Source: Rhabditophanes sp. KR3021
Taxonomy: Eukaryota; Nematoda; Chromadorea; Rhabditida; Alloionematidae
DNA: 64,000 nucleotides
Reading direction: 5' to 3'
Assembly (NCBI GenBank): GCA_963281155.1
Contig: CAUJLY010000006.1
Coordinates: 1,922,001 to 1,986,000, forward strand
The position numbers were made by a program, and so were the translations under genes. This document shows, in pieces, positions 24,781 through 38,295 of the stretch; the first letter of the stretch is position 1; every line of letters starts with the position of its first letter. The notes under the pieces were generated by a model. That model saw only the letters and a program-made list of their open reading frames with translations, was not told where the DNA came from and did no database searches.

Positions 24781-27700
24781 GGCTATCTTCTTATTTATCT
24801 TTTAGTAACAAAAGTTCAATTGTTTTTGTTTTTTTGCGAATTTAAGTAAAGAGAATGTCTTTGTTATACCACAGGACTAATAAATGTTAATCCACGTAAC
24901 GTGGTAAAATAGGTATTTTTAATATGGTTGTTATCTTCAAATTCTGTTTATACCACTCTTTTCAACAGATTTTAGTTCTCATTCGATCTTAGTAATAAAT
25001 ATGTATTGCTTTCTTTGATGTGAAATAGAAAATGTTCTGAGATAGAATAAGAAAACCTATAAAAACTGTATGTAATAAAATGTTGTGTAATTTTTTCGCG
25101 GTACCCTTATCTTGAAAGTTACGTTGTTTTAAAAAGAGACACGAACAATTTGCCTGAAAATATATGAGAATGAATACTTTTTTGGTATAATTAAACAAAA
25201 ACAAATGAGAGACGTAAAGGTTGGTGTCATTTTTAGGGTGATAATATAGGATGTATATAAAGTGTGATTTAACAATATCAATCCATTTTTGGATATATTT
25301 TTGTTAAGGTGACTAGATTTGCAAAAATAAAACAAAAAGTTCAAAATAATTATACGCTTAGACAGTGAAAGGAGTCACTTTAGAGAAGGATTTTTTGTTA
25401 TTAAGCACAGCCTTACGATGTTTAACCATACTTTCTCAATAAACAACATTTCCCTGTTTTGTTAAACAATAATTTGGAGAGAAAAAAAACTTTGAGTATA
25501 ATCCATCTTAACCACAACTTTTTGTCCCAGCTTACAAGATAATAAGAAGGCGACATTTCGTGGATTGAAGATGTCTTTTCCATCAAACCTTATCACAATA
25601 GGCAAAACTAATTTTCCTAGAAATTTTGTTAAATGATTCAATAATCCAAGCGCCTTAAAAAGTCTTAGGACCCTTAATATTTACCAAACATCTTGATTTA
25701 AGGTGTGATATTTCTTAAAAGTCACCTCCACTAGACAGGAAAAGAGTCGGAAATATTTTAACTACTTTACATTAGAAATTGGATTAAGTGGGTTGTGAAA
25801 TGGAAACAAAGTAAGTACATCTTTTATTAGAAATCATAAAAAAGGCCATCTTTAATATACTCGGAACATGTGAATGCATATCCCTCTTTGGCTTCACCAA
25901 AAAGTGTACAAACTCTTTACCACTAAAAACCAAGATGAAGAATGGACTGAATTATAGTTTTGAAGAAATAAAAAGAAATATGATGTGGGAATGTCGGAAC
26001 AAAAAGTTAATGGAAGTTGATGTATGTAGTTGTAGAATGATATGACTTGACACAAGGCAATAGTCACTTTTTGGGTCCCAACAAACAAACACATATTAGT
26101 CAACAGGTATCATTCAAGGCATTTTCGCAGGGTTATTTTTTATAGAGCTAAGATTGAGCGGTGTATTGTATATTGGTAACTTTGGAAGATAACAGTTTTC
26201 TCATGCATTACAAATTATACACTTTTAAGGATATGTGGTGTGTCAAATTTGGTGTGTAGGTTCTTTTCCTTAAATAAATGGGTTCTGTGAAGCTTAATCG
26301 AAAGCTGTGAAACTAGGACAATAATTGCTTAAAAGTGTATGTCAATGAAATAAAAAATTGTGGTAGTTCTTGAGAGTGTAGTAAATTTGCTGGTTCAAAT
26401 ATCTATAAGTGTAAATATGTAGATATATTTTGGCCCGATGACGAGGCCAAATACTTAAAGAAGGTCTAGAATTTATCATACATTACTATCAATCAAGCGT
26501 GCACCTTTTAAAAATGATATGTGAAGTCGCAACACCTCAATCGCCTTCAATACTCTTATAAAGTCAATTTGACTTCCTACCAAATTTTTCTCTTTTCAGA
26601 TAAAAGAAACCTAGAGCTGGTAAAATAAAAAGGAATCTAAGGAAAGCATGTCATAAAAAATATAAAGGCATTTTGCCAAACCAGGTCTCTTAACAATCTT
26701 TCATACAACTTATATGTTCAAAACAATGTTCTATTTTTTTAATTTAAAATGTCTTTATGACTTATTTTTAACTAGGAGCAGAGCAAATGTTCACTCGTAT
26801 AAGTAAAAGATACAAATTGTAGTCATTTTTGTTTTGATTTAAAATGGTCAATTAGTCAACAAAGCTGACACGCTTCCAAAATGCAAAATAAAGTTGAAAC
26901 TTATGCTATTTTTAACTAAAATAAACAATTCTTTCAATGTCGAAAGACCATATTGTTCATGCTAAAATATTAATACATTTATGGTAAAATTTATTTTTGA
27001 ACAAACAAAATTAATATCAAAAAGGCTATATTATGAACATCGTATTATAAATTACTATTTAGAGTGATTAAAACGAGTCCTGCTAATGAGTTGTAGGCTA
27101 CATCAATAATAGTTGAACTTATTTGACACGTTACAATCCAAATGTATTCCCTAAATATTTTCCAACTATGTGAGCTTATCAATTCTGTGTTTTTATTTAA
27201 AGTAAATCCCATTAATGCTAAAAGTTGTCAAAAAAGTATTTTTGAGAGGACTAATCACATTTATAAGAATTACTCTAAGTGAAATTTTTTGGAAACAATA
27301 AACAGTTATAATTAAAAAATGGGTAGGGCCTTGACTTTTCCACATCATTCTTAGTATTTTTATCATCTTTAATAAGGACCTACATAATATAAACATATAC
27401 AACATTAATTTAAAAGTAAGACAAAAAATTTCAATAATTACTAGAGGAAAATTAATCAAAAAAGTCACCCTAAAATGACGTTTCTTTTTTGGAGAGCGCC
27501 TTAAGAAGGAACATTTTATGCATATTCAAAACTAATTTAAAAACTTTTAGGACATTAAATTTTAGAGAAAGTCGACGATCTCTCTCCTAGCTTAAATATA
27601 GAAAAGACAAACCAATTAAACAAGTTTTTAAGCACTAATCTTCTTAATTACAAGATATCATCATCCCTTTTTTGACAATAATGGGTGTGCAAGCTGTAGT

Positions 27701-30700
27701 ATTCATGTGGATGACATCAACTGCCTAATCACTTATCATACTTATTTGGAGCAAACTAAAAATGAAAAAATAGAAAAAAAACATAAGATCAAATTAAATA
27801 TCATTAATTTACGCAACACTTTTAGGTAAGGTCATATTAAAATATATTATATTATTTGTGCGTTTGTAGTAGATACATCTGAACCACCACAAAAGATTAC
27901 CCATCTGTTGAGAGTATCTAACAAATTGTAACAACAATTCATTTAGTGTGAGTAGCAACAATATTAATGAAGTATGGGACAGGTTTTTAAAAAGGAACTA
28001 AGTTGCGATTTGTGGTTAAAGCAACTTTTCTTAAACCACGCTCATGTAAATAAATTAAATTTATCAATGTATGTTAATCAGCCCAAAATATTAAATGAAT
28101 AAAGTTTGGTGCATGTTCCTACAATTCTTATTACCATTTTTTAAATGCTTACTCAAAAAAGTCTCACGAACACTGAGCAAAATTCTTTTTAAATTATGGT
28201 CAAATCTGGCCTCTACACTACACCTTTTTTACTTCATTTAAGGTAAAGGTCAAAAAAGCAATGAATTGTCACGGTACATTTAATTGCGTGTGTATACATT
28301 TCCCCGCATCTGTTATTCTAACAAATTGCAAGAGAAAACAAACCATGATGCAACTTTCTCAGGTATTTGAACATTAGAAGATGATAAATAATAGAACACT
28401 ATTTAATGTGATTAATATTTGAAACTTTAACAACCACCAAACACACTCCAAGCAGATATAATGGTTGATTATTGATAAATTAGCTCACTATTTATACCTT
28501 TTCCCTAAAAAAGGCAATAACAGTACCCGAACCATGATCGTCACTAATTAACATATTAACGCGCTGAAAAGGGTTTTGTTATGTTAATGACACTCCAAAA
28601 ACCTTCTCCAATACCTTTGATTTGTGCAGTTGTAAGTCGAGAATGACGCAAGTCAACAACCTCCCCGTTGCCTCCCAATTATTCGAGCTCCAACTATTTG
28701 GAAGAAGAAGAATGTATATTTAAAACATATTAGCATATATTAGAAATTATCATGTAGCATATATGTCACAACATCATTGATATAAATAATATATTCTATT
28801 ATTTGAACTATTCTCAAAAACAGGTTACAACAAATTATAGTGTAATTGCATTGATAAAAGAAAGTTATAAAAATTACATATATTATAAAACATATACTAC
28901 TATTCAGTGGTGGGTTTTAATTGAAAGTGTGCAACTACAATGTATTTTTTGTAATAAACAAATGCTTTTACTCAAAATAGTTCCGTTAATGCTAAGTGAT
29001 TTAAATCAAAGTAAATGGCACGAATGCATACTTCCCTCAGACAACTGAGTATTGGAGAATATTGAACATTTGTCTAGAAAAGTTGATCAAACACATTATC
29101 AATGAATAGTATAAATTCTAGAAATAGGACTATTCATTAAAATTGGTAGCATTTAAAATACATATTTTTAGCCTCATATATCATGTATCATTATTTTATG
29201 AATATTCAAGATACCAAGAAACATCACAACAAATACCCCTCTTCCAAATGGTACTGCATCCTTTAGATATTCATAAAAGAGTGATCTTTCATGAGCTTTT
29301 AAAGTTTCTACTTAACACAATAAACATTAATTTATTTATTGTCACTTTAAAAATTAATTTCATGATTGATTGTATCTTTTGATTTTTTGCAATATTATTA
29401 CAAATGAATTTAATTTGTACAGTCATCAAGTGACAATCATTTAGGAAGAAGTTGTTTTGTTGGCAGGTAGTAGAAAGGTTACCTTACAAGTAATTTTTTA
29501 CCAGTACCCTTAGCCTAAATGCATGGACGAGAGTGTTGTATAAGGGTTGTTTGATTAAATATATAGGTTCACATCATAAACTTATTATTATTAAGAAGTA
29601 AATTATGAAGTCGTCACCAAAATACGGTTACGAAAAAACAAAATAAATGTATGTAGAGAGCACAATTTATGTCTATCATCACGTAATAGGAACTTGGTAT
29701 ATGACTATTCACATGTGTGGTTAATTAACTTGTTGCAAAAAGTTTAAAAAGTCACAATTCATAATTGTTACTTTTTTTAGGTCTGCATAAATACAATGGT
29801 ATCCTTTGATAGTTAATTATAAGGGTAAGAAAAATGAATATAGATGGTATTTGTCATTTTACATAACATATTATTTAATGAAAAAAGTGCACCTTAGTTT
29901 AACAACTATTCCATGCACAAGAATTATTAAAAATTTCGAAGAATATGAATCACATTAAGATTTAATTTAAGTAATATCAGTTAACTTATATACTCGTATA
30001 TATAAAGGGAAAAGGGATATATAAGTACGTTTGGCATGGTGAGTTTTGCGCAATTTAAAATTATCTAAACATAATTGATATATTAGTATTTTGAAGCGAT
30101 CATATATCACGACAACAGATGAATAAAACTACAAATAGCGGTACTAACTTCCTAGAAAGCATGGTGCAAGCATATTTATGAGTGAGTTGACAAAAAAATA
30201 TTTGACATAATTATGATATGATATGTTCTAATATTTATTTTTTCATCAAAAAACGAATTGTAAGACTTGTTAAGCTTGTATAGATATACCGACTTATCAC
30301 ATCGCTTTATATAAATTGTTTTTTGGCAAATATTTTTTATTACTTTAAGACATACAACTGTTTATTAAAGACGATGTCTAGATTAAGGTGAATCATATAA
30401 TACATTTTGCTGAACTTTGTGTATTTTCATTTTAACGGAACTATTAATACGTACAAAACTAATATACACTAACTATTTATAAAAACTGAAAGTATCAAGA
30501 AAGTTGTGGATACTGCTTCCCTTTAATTTTGCTTAATATTCCTCAAACTCCTTCATAAAAGAGGATCTTTTTTGTCGAATTTTTAATTAAAAATTTAAGA
30601 CAATAAACTATTTTAAGACAAACCCCAAAACAATGACCTCAACAGTTAATGTAGTTAATGATAATGAGTAAAAAATTATATTACTCTTTGGTTATACTGT

Positions 30701-33364
30701 ATGCACATAAATATATCCATCATAATACTCATTTGGTTGTTAATTACATTTTTGGGGCCTCTCTTGTGCCTTGACTTTACCAAAAATTAAATTTTAAAAG
30801 TACAAAAGATATTTGCAGGAACCAATTTTCGGAGTGTCTAATTGATGGAATGGCCCGGCAGAGAGAAACATTATCAAAAATAATATCAAAATAAATAGAA
30901 AAATGTTTGATGCATTTCGAGTTTTACGGGTGCCGAGGAATGGAAGATAATCATACCACATAAAAGCAACAAAATATAAAAAGAGACGATTTAAAAAAGT
31001 GATAATGACAACAATTTACTCTCCCTTTTTTAATACCTCCCATTTAAGTACACATAATAATAGAAATAAGTATATGCAACCAAAAATGTTTAATCCCTTA
31101 CTTTTCCCTCTCATTTTCACATTTTAATTGGCCATGTTTCCGTTACCACAATGGGGTAGTGTAGATATGTGTGGGGTTGGTTTATGCCACAAATGGAGCA
31201 TGCCATTATGATTAAAAGAAGGTTTATGATTTGGAATGGTTAACTGGTTTCCGTTTCTTTTGTTGAAATGTATATCACCACATACAATTTCCAAACATGT
31301 TACAAAAATATTAAACAAAAAATCATTCTATATAATCTGAATAAAAGGCGCTTTTAAAATCACCTTTAACTAAGGTGATGGTTGTTTTGATGGTAGATGG
31401 AAAAAATAACCTATGGTAGCATTTTTGATAGTACTATTTAGCATACATAATATTAACTTCAATTAAATCTAATTCTTTCTTTTTTCTACAAGCATCATTT
31501 GGTATTAAAGGTGTATTTTGTCAGTCAAAACAATACACATACTTATACTACTGATATTTTTTATGTAACAGCGTTGATTTTCTAATCATCGTTAAATATA
31601 CACGGAACTAGCTAATGGCAGGATTATGGAAAGTTATCTTCTCCCCACTCTTTGCAGTTGAGAATGATAAATAATCACAGATAAATAAAACAGTTTCGAT
31701 AACATTCACATATCAATTTGGTTACATGCTTATCAAAACAAAACACCCTTTTGAATATTTAATTGAGCGGAAAAAATCGTAGTGTCGAATAGTAATGCCA
31801 ACAAAAAGTTCAAATAGATAATTCTGGTATAAATGGATATTAGTTTTTGAAAAATCACTTGTGGATAAACAAACAATATGCATACATCTTTGGAATTAAA
31901 CAATAACAGCTAACTATATAAAGTGTATGGAATGTAAAGAATATATATAAATGCTGTAAGGTGAAACAAAAACGCAAAAATTAGAAAGTTATGTAAAAAA
32001 CAAATATATGTTTGAGATTACTGATAGGAATAAATAAAAGACTAGTTTGAAACCGATTAAGCGATTTGTTTGCTAGTAGGTAGAAGAACCTAGTTTTTTG
32101 TTAAAGTCTTCAATTAGGACCTTTATTATGGATAATATTTGGTACCCTAGACGAATGGAAGGAATGTCTTTTTGAATGATATCATTTAAATGTATTGTTT
32201 TAAACGGTAAATTTGAAAATAACAATTGTGTGTGGTGAAAGCAAATTCACAGACAGTGGGTCAGAAATTGTAAGCTGAATGAAGGTGAGTAGCCTACGAA
32301 ATCAGTGGAAACGAACACTGGTCAGACTAGTTAAGCTTTCTCATCGTTCAAACGATCTTCTTAATCTGCTTGGCACGTCTTCACCGACTCATTGCAACCT
32401 CACCACCGTCTTACCAACAATCTATTTAGAGATAGTTCTCTATTTTTTGTATCATTTCAGCAATCATCACAATAAACATATACTAAAATTACATGTATAT
32501 GTTTGTGTATCTCATTTAGAAAAACTATTTAGTTCGTTTGGTAAATATATATGCATATAAATCAGTACCAAAAAGTCACAGGTTTTAATTAATTAAGACA
32601 ATTAAGTAAAGACAATAATAATGTGATATCATCAATATCTCTTCATCGTCGGGAAAGGGTATACTATTTTTGATGAAGGTACCTTTTTATAAACAAAAAA
32701 ATGTTTGTACATTGTTGTATCAATTTAGGATGCACGACTGTACGAAACGTTATTTTTAGCATGATTCATTAAAGAATTTAATATAAACATAATATTTACT
32801 TTTATATTTTTGACTATAATGCTTTTACTTCTAACGACCCATGACATTTGATAATTTAAAAAACAAGTGATGGCGGTACTTCTTGACTTTCTTAATTCAG
32901 ATCACTAAAAATGGGTATAGTTAAAAAATAAACATAATGAAATTGTTCCTTATTTGTCAATCATCAAAAGACATGAATTATTTGATGATCATCACACAAT
33001 AAAAAGAAGCTATCAAAAAGGATCGGCAAGTTTAAAAAAACTCGTTAATATATCTGTTTTGTTTAGCAGATGAATGATAAGGTCAATGTAATATCAGATT
33101 ATGTTTTTTGTCTACAAATAACAGAACGTACTTGCGGGTGCTTAAAAATAATGTTATTCCAATGGATACACACCATTTACTGATAAATATAAGTTTATAA
33201 AGATAATAATACTTACATATACATAAACATTACCTACACAAATATTTTTTGGATATATGATTTATAAGATATACAACTATGTGGAGAGATCTTCTTCGGA
33301 ATAATTAAGTTTATTTTATTATTAGTTTAGAGTAAGGTTACTCTTGGATCTGATTTAATTTTGC
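24781..33364. other. 8.6-kb gene desert
   Basis: Long AT-rich interval between the PMCA start and the mGluR tail. I looked for coding blocks with splice partners on both strands and found none. Scattered frames of 60-95 codons are hydrophobic or low complexity. One local rise in GC with longer non-repetitive sequence lies around 32280-32430. The interval should contain the PMCA promoter and distal regulatory DNA. Confidence 0.5.
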
Positions 33365-36300
33365 CTAGAATAAGTTGGACATGTTGTTGTCTGTCGTTTG
33401 GGAGATTGTCAAAGTTGAAGCGACTGGGTGAACTTCTTCGACGGAGACGAAGCATTGCCATTTGCGGGGGCGATGCTGGCTTGGTTCTAGATGTTCAGAC
33501 AGTGACTCATCATAGTCAGAATTTTCGTAACCATAATTTCGATGGATATTTGGGCTTGGGGAGAAGGTTCCTGCATGTTAGTGGAATTAACTTGCAAAGG
33601 ATCCGAAAAGGGATCATTGAATATTCGAGCACTGGTAGTAGTGCCTTCTTCCACTATTTCTTCAATTTTCGTTTTCTGTAGATCCGCCGCATTTGACACC
33701 TTCATCATTAAGTCGTTCTGATTTTGGTTCCGTTGGTTGTTCGCTTCGGCTGGTGCTGATTGTACGACTGCTGTTGAATGTGTTGAAGGAGGGGACAAAC
33801 TTGACTTGACTGTCTTGTCTACGCCGGCTGAAACAATACCATAAATTATTAGAAATGTAATCATAAAACAGGAATATCTTAAACCACAACATCTTTAATG
33901 ATGTCATTTAACTTTTGTTTATTACATTATGTTTAACCAACAACAAACATGGGTAAACTTTCACTTTATAAGGTTCAAAAAATAATTGCAAACTTACACA
34001 TGACGTTGGTACTAGCATTATCACTACAAATTGAAACTGAAACAGGCTGATCCCTAATCATTATATTACCATTTTGATCAGCAGTCGTAGCAAGGTGACT
34101 ATAGAAGGTTTTATATATTTAATCATCACAAATAAAAAACTTTAATTGAAAGGAAAGATCAAATATTAAGAGGCATCAATAAACTTTTAAAACTAAATTA
34201 AAAAATACCTGATGAAACGCATTTGCGAGTTTACTAATTTTCCAACCGCTGATTGTCTTGATTTCACATTTTTAAATGGTTGCCAAAGCACTATATAAAT
34301 TTTGGGAAAGAAAAAACAAGCTAATGCGACAGTTCCGCTTAGGGAAACGCACATACAGAGCGATGTTATTTGTATGCGGAAATTATTTTGAGTGGCAAAA
34401 TAAATTGGACCGAATGATAGCCACAGTATACTAGTTGAATACATAGTAAAACCAATTAATCTAGCTGAAATGAGGTCAAATTAATATTAAGAACAAAAAT
34501 TGTAATATATCCTTTAATACTTTATGTTGGCAATTCAAAAGATTTTACTTTTTAAATATAACTTTACTCCTAGCTAGGCATTTTTATAGACCATTTTTGA
34601 TAATGAGCATTTTGTAATTGATTCCATATTCTGGAAAGACGATAGGAAGATCAGGAGCAAGTGTCTTAAAACAGCAGGTCAACATTTTTGTTTGAGTTCT
34701 GATGGCAAAGATCTACTTGTGTGACAATGGATAACAGACAAAACAAAAAGGGAGAATCGGTCTTTGTAGTGTTTTTGATACTACTCTGAATGCCCCGTGG
34801 GTGGAGTATTTAATAATACGACATATGCAGAGCATGGGATGTGCCAAATATAAGGCAAAGTCAGGAAGTTTTCTTTTTCCTTGGAATGAAGATGATGTTG
34901 ATGAGGTTGCTGGTGAAATGTTCAATCATGTTGTGGAAAACCTGACTCGTACTCATGTTTTCATATACAATGGAGAAAAATAGAGGCAATATCACATCGA
35001 AGGAACTTTGCCCCTTCATTCAAAAACAAAAGCTGGTGCTACGATTGAGGAATCCAAAGAATGGGCAAATAATTTATCAGGAGATGAATTACTTGATAAG
35101 TTCAAGGAATTTGCTGCCATGGAAGCTTCTGGCCCTCCACATTTTGTTTACAATTACCGGAAGATTGCAGAAACAAATGTAGGAAGAGCTAAAGAAAGTG
35201 CAGAGATTAGAACCAAGTTATAATGTTTGTTAATAACAATGGTTACATAGGAAGCTCCAATTTACTTAATTTGAATGTCGAAGAACATTGCAGAGCTCAT
35301 CCACATTTTCTGTTATCTGTGCTTAATGATCATCCAGAAAGGTATAAAGATTTAAATAATTCCAAATCGGGAATATTTCAAATAAGAATCTTTGAAATTG
35401 GACAATCAAATTCCAAAGCTTACGAAAGTATCTTGCTTTGGAAACATCTTAAAAAGAGAATCATAAATCAAAGACCTGGAGATGACTTATATTATCTTAA
35501 AAGGAATGTATCAGTGAAGAAAAGAAAGAAGAAGTTAATATTTTGGTAATTGACGAATTCAAAAAGAAAGACGCTGTTGTTTACTTCAAGAAAAGGAATA
35601 TAATGGCAATCCATCAAAGAATGACTACAAGTTCATAAGTTTGTAGTATGTTGAAAGGTGATCATTTAAGTTGTATTTTACTTTAACCCATTTTAATAAA
35701 TATTTACAAACTAGCTAACTTACATTCGTTGAAATTTTCGGGAATTTTGCGAGTTTTGAATGCATAGATAGTACACATAATTATTAGAAGAATGTTATAA
35801 GTTAGTGAAATTAAAAGATGGGACGATGTAGCTTTGCAGGAAAGGACGGCTTCAGTCCGCGAAGGATAAATAATGGCAACTTCGGCGGGATCAATGATTA
35901 GCCAGATGATGGAACCAACAAGCTGAGCTCCAACGATTGCTAAACAAATTATTACTTGGGCCAGTGGAGAAATACATTTGGGCCTGACCGGTCCATTAAG
36001 TGTGAAAACCCTTGCTAATCTGTTTGTTTTGACAAGAATAGCAGCATAAACAAAAGACATCGAAATACCCATAAGAATACGACTTGCCGAACAAATGATG
36101 TATGAAGGCTTTGAAACCAAAACAAAGGTAACTGTGTAGCAGAGCACAATGCCACACAACATGCAATAACACAATTCTCTCCCCGAGGCCATGACAACAG
36201 GAGTCTTATGGTATCTGATGAAAACACTAGTCACAAAAAGTGACACCATTATACCAATAACTGAAAAGCAGGTTGGAATAAAAACCCATAGAGTATCCCA

Positions 36301-38295
36301 ATGCATGTACAAAGGTGTTATGGGTTTGCAATAGTTTTGATGTTCATTGGGAACTTGTCCTAAGGGACATTCTTGGCAACTGTAAAAGTAAAATAAAATG
36401 GAATTTTGAAGGCATTCACTTACATAGTTTCATTTTTAATGATAGATGTTGAAGCATCACAAGGAATACACGTCCAACAACAAGTCTGATCCTGATAAGC
36501 TTTATAAAAGCCTTTTCCACAAGGTTCGGAACAAACACTAAGTGGAAGTGGATCGCTTTCTAGTAACTTCAACCCTTTTCTAACAGTTTCCACCCTCAAC
36601 TCCATATTACCCCCATCATGCCAATTACCAACCTTTTTATAGTTACCCTTGTCATTAAGCTGAAAAATAGTGTACTTTCCTATGCCATCTCCAATAGCAT
36701 CAATCAAAGGAGCCTCTCCGGGAATAATGGACTTGTTACGATACCGTCGTTGCAAGTCTGCTCCATCGAAGCCAACTTTTGCCAAAGTACAATTTTTCCA
36801 ATAAAAACTTCCACACTTTTCTTGGATTGCATTATGCATGGCTAGAGCCATTGTCTTGACGGCATCGATAACAAAAGGAACGTAAGCTTCCTGCTTAAAG
36901 GTTAAATTGTTGTTTACGTAACAATCGCCCAATTTCTTATTTTGCCATTGAGAGCAATTTAAGGAGTCCCAATATTCTGTTAAGAAGGTGTTTTGGTGGC
37001 GTAGATTTTTAAAGTAATCATCGAATCCTCTAGCTGTTCTGACTGTTGGGGCGATAGTAATTGCTCCTCTTACGATTTCTTCAAAACCTTTGATTACAGA
37101 AGTCTTAGCTCCCCACGAATCACTTGCAATGAACCAGAAATAATTATGAAGTGCTCGATGCTTTTTAGTTTCACTTAATCTTTTGAGGATTGACAAGAAC
37201 CTTCTCAAATTATCTTCATCAACAAACATGACGACGCCCCTTGCTTTTTTGGAATCCTTCATTCGTATAATTATTTCACTAGAATGAAGTTTGAATAAAA
37301 AGCTTTTATCACACAAACAACCTACCTAAAAACTTCATCAGACATTCGTCTACTAATTTTGTGAATTTCCCCATCAATGCAAATACCTAATTCAGTGGCA
37401 GCAGCCCTAAACACATCCATTCCTCTCTCCCCATAACTTCCCGTATCTGCAACGGCATGAACATAATTCCAGCCTAACTTTTTAACCTGCAAAAGTTGCC
37501 TATTAATGATGTGAGAACGGTAAGATTACCAGAAAAGCCATTGCCTTTGCTTGTAAATTGTCAGGTGGAACAACTCGTGAAAAGAATTCAAATCTGGAAG
37601 AGAAAACATATAGGTAAAGATTAAAAGAGTATAAATAACTTTCAACACCTGGCGCGTGGTGTAAGCTTATATTTGTTTGTTAGAAGTTTACCTGGGCTTT
37701 TCACTCAACTCAACACCCGTAGAAGAATAGGATAAGACGGGAATTTTGAATAATTGCATCATGGAAGCAACCATTAGGGAAACGGTGGAAGAGGCAGCTC
37801 CAATGACGGCTGAAACGGTAGGTCTGTGGCTTTTTTCTTGATTGTAATCAGTGCAGTAAAAGCCACTTGTTTGGCTTGTTAGTAAGGATTTGATGAAGAC
37901 GATAGATTGTTCTAGTGCATATGTATCATGAGAACTTTAAATAATTATTAAAAAATGATCCAATCAACTTACCAGGTATCAAAAATTTGAGCCCCTAATC
38001 GAATTCCCGGCAAAATAGATTGATCTTTATTAATTTCCCCCAAAGCGTAAATCATAGCAAGCATCCTCTGCACACCCTGGTCAGCTTTAATCTTCCCACA
38101 AGACTGACCATTCCTTCCTGCTGCATGAATAGGAAACAATCCACCCAGTATGATGTCGCCTTCAATATAAACTTCCCTAATTGGTAGCACAATAGGCATC
38201 GTCAGCAACATTGAAAAGGATACAAGTAACACATATTTTGAGGAAATGAATGATTTATTGAAAACAGTTGATAAAACAAACTTTGCAAAATTCAT
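33365..38295 (-). CDS. mgl-like: Metabotropic glutamate receptor (class C GPCR)
   Basis: Class C GPCR for glutamate, predicted 999 aa in the main model. Exons: 37973-38295, 37692-37934, 37530-37593, 37326-37486, 36424-37278, 35724-36379, 34209-34464, 33998-34098 and 33487-33827; the summed length is exactly 1000 codons. The signal peptide is followed by the Venus-flytrap domain (LFPIHAAG, DTCSHDTYALEQ, VIGAASSTVSLMVASM, LSYSSTGVELS, FFSRVVPPD, GSYGERGMDVF, ASDSWGA). Then come the cysteine-rich linker (VCSEPCGKGFYKAY...CCWTCIPCD) and seven TMs (LLISLTYNILLIIMC, IGFTMYSTSILWLSFGPIYF, FFFPKIYIVLWQP). Second-lobe Tyr and Asp ligand positions are kept. The distal region 33365-33486 is used only if exon 33998-34098 is skipped (see findings). 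Confidence 0.95.
34700..35560 (+). pseudogene. Decayed coding block inside an mGluR intron, opposite strand
   Basis: The intron 34465-35723 is far longer than most mGluR introns. On the plus strand it contains consecutive open stretches that look coding (soluble, mixed composition): one with KSGSFLFPWNEDDVDEVAGE, then TIEESKEWANNLSGDELLDK in another frame, then VEEHCRAHPHFLLSVLNDH. Frame changes and stops separate them and I see no good splice sites. I do not recognise the protein. A nested, retroposed and decayed gene copy is the most likely explanation. Confidence 0.45.

Noticed and set aside
31124..31318. His/Asn-rich minus-strand frame in the gene desert
   Set aside because: No start context, splice partner, domain or neighbouring coding signal.
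34801..35549. Treating the antisense block in the mGluR intron as a live gene
   Set aside because: Frame changes and stops are not bridged by credible splice sites.
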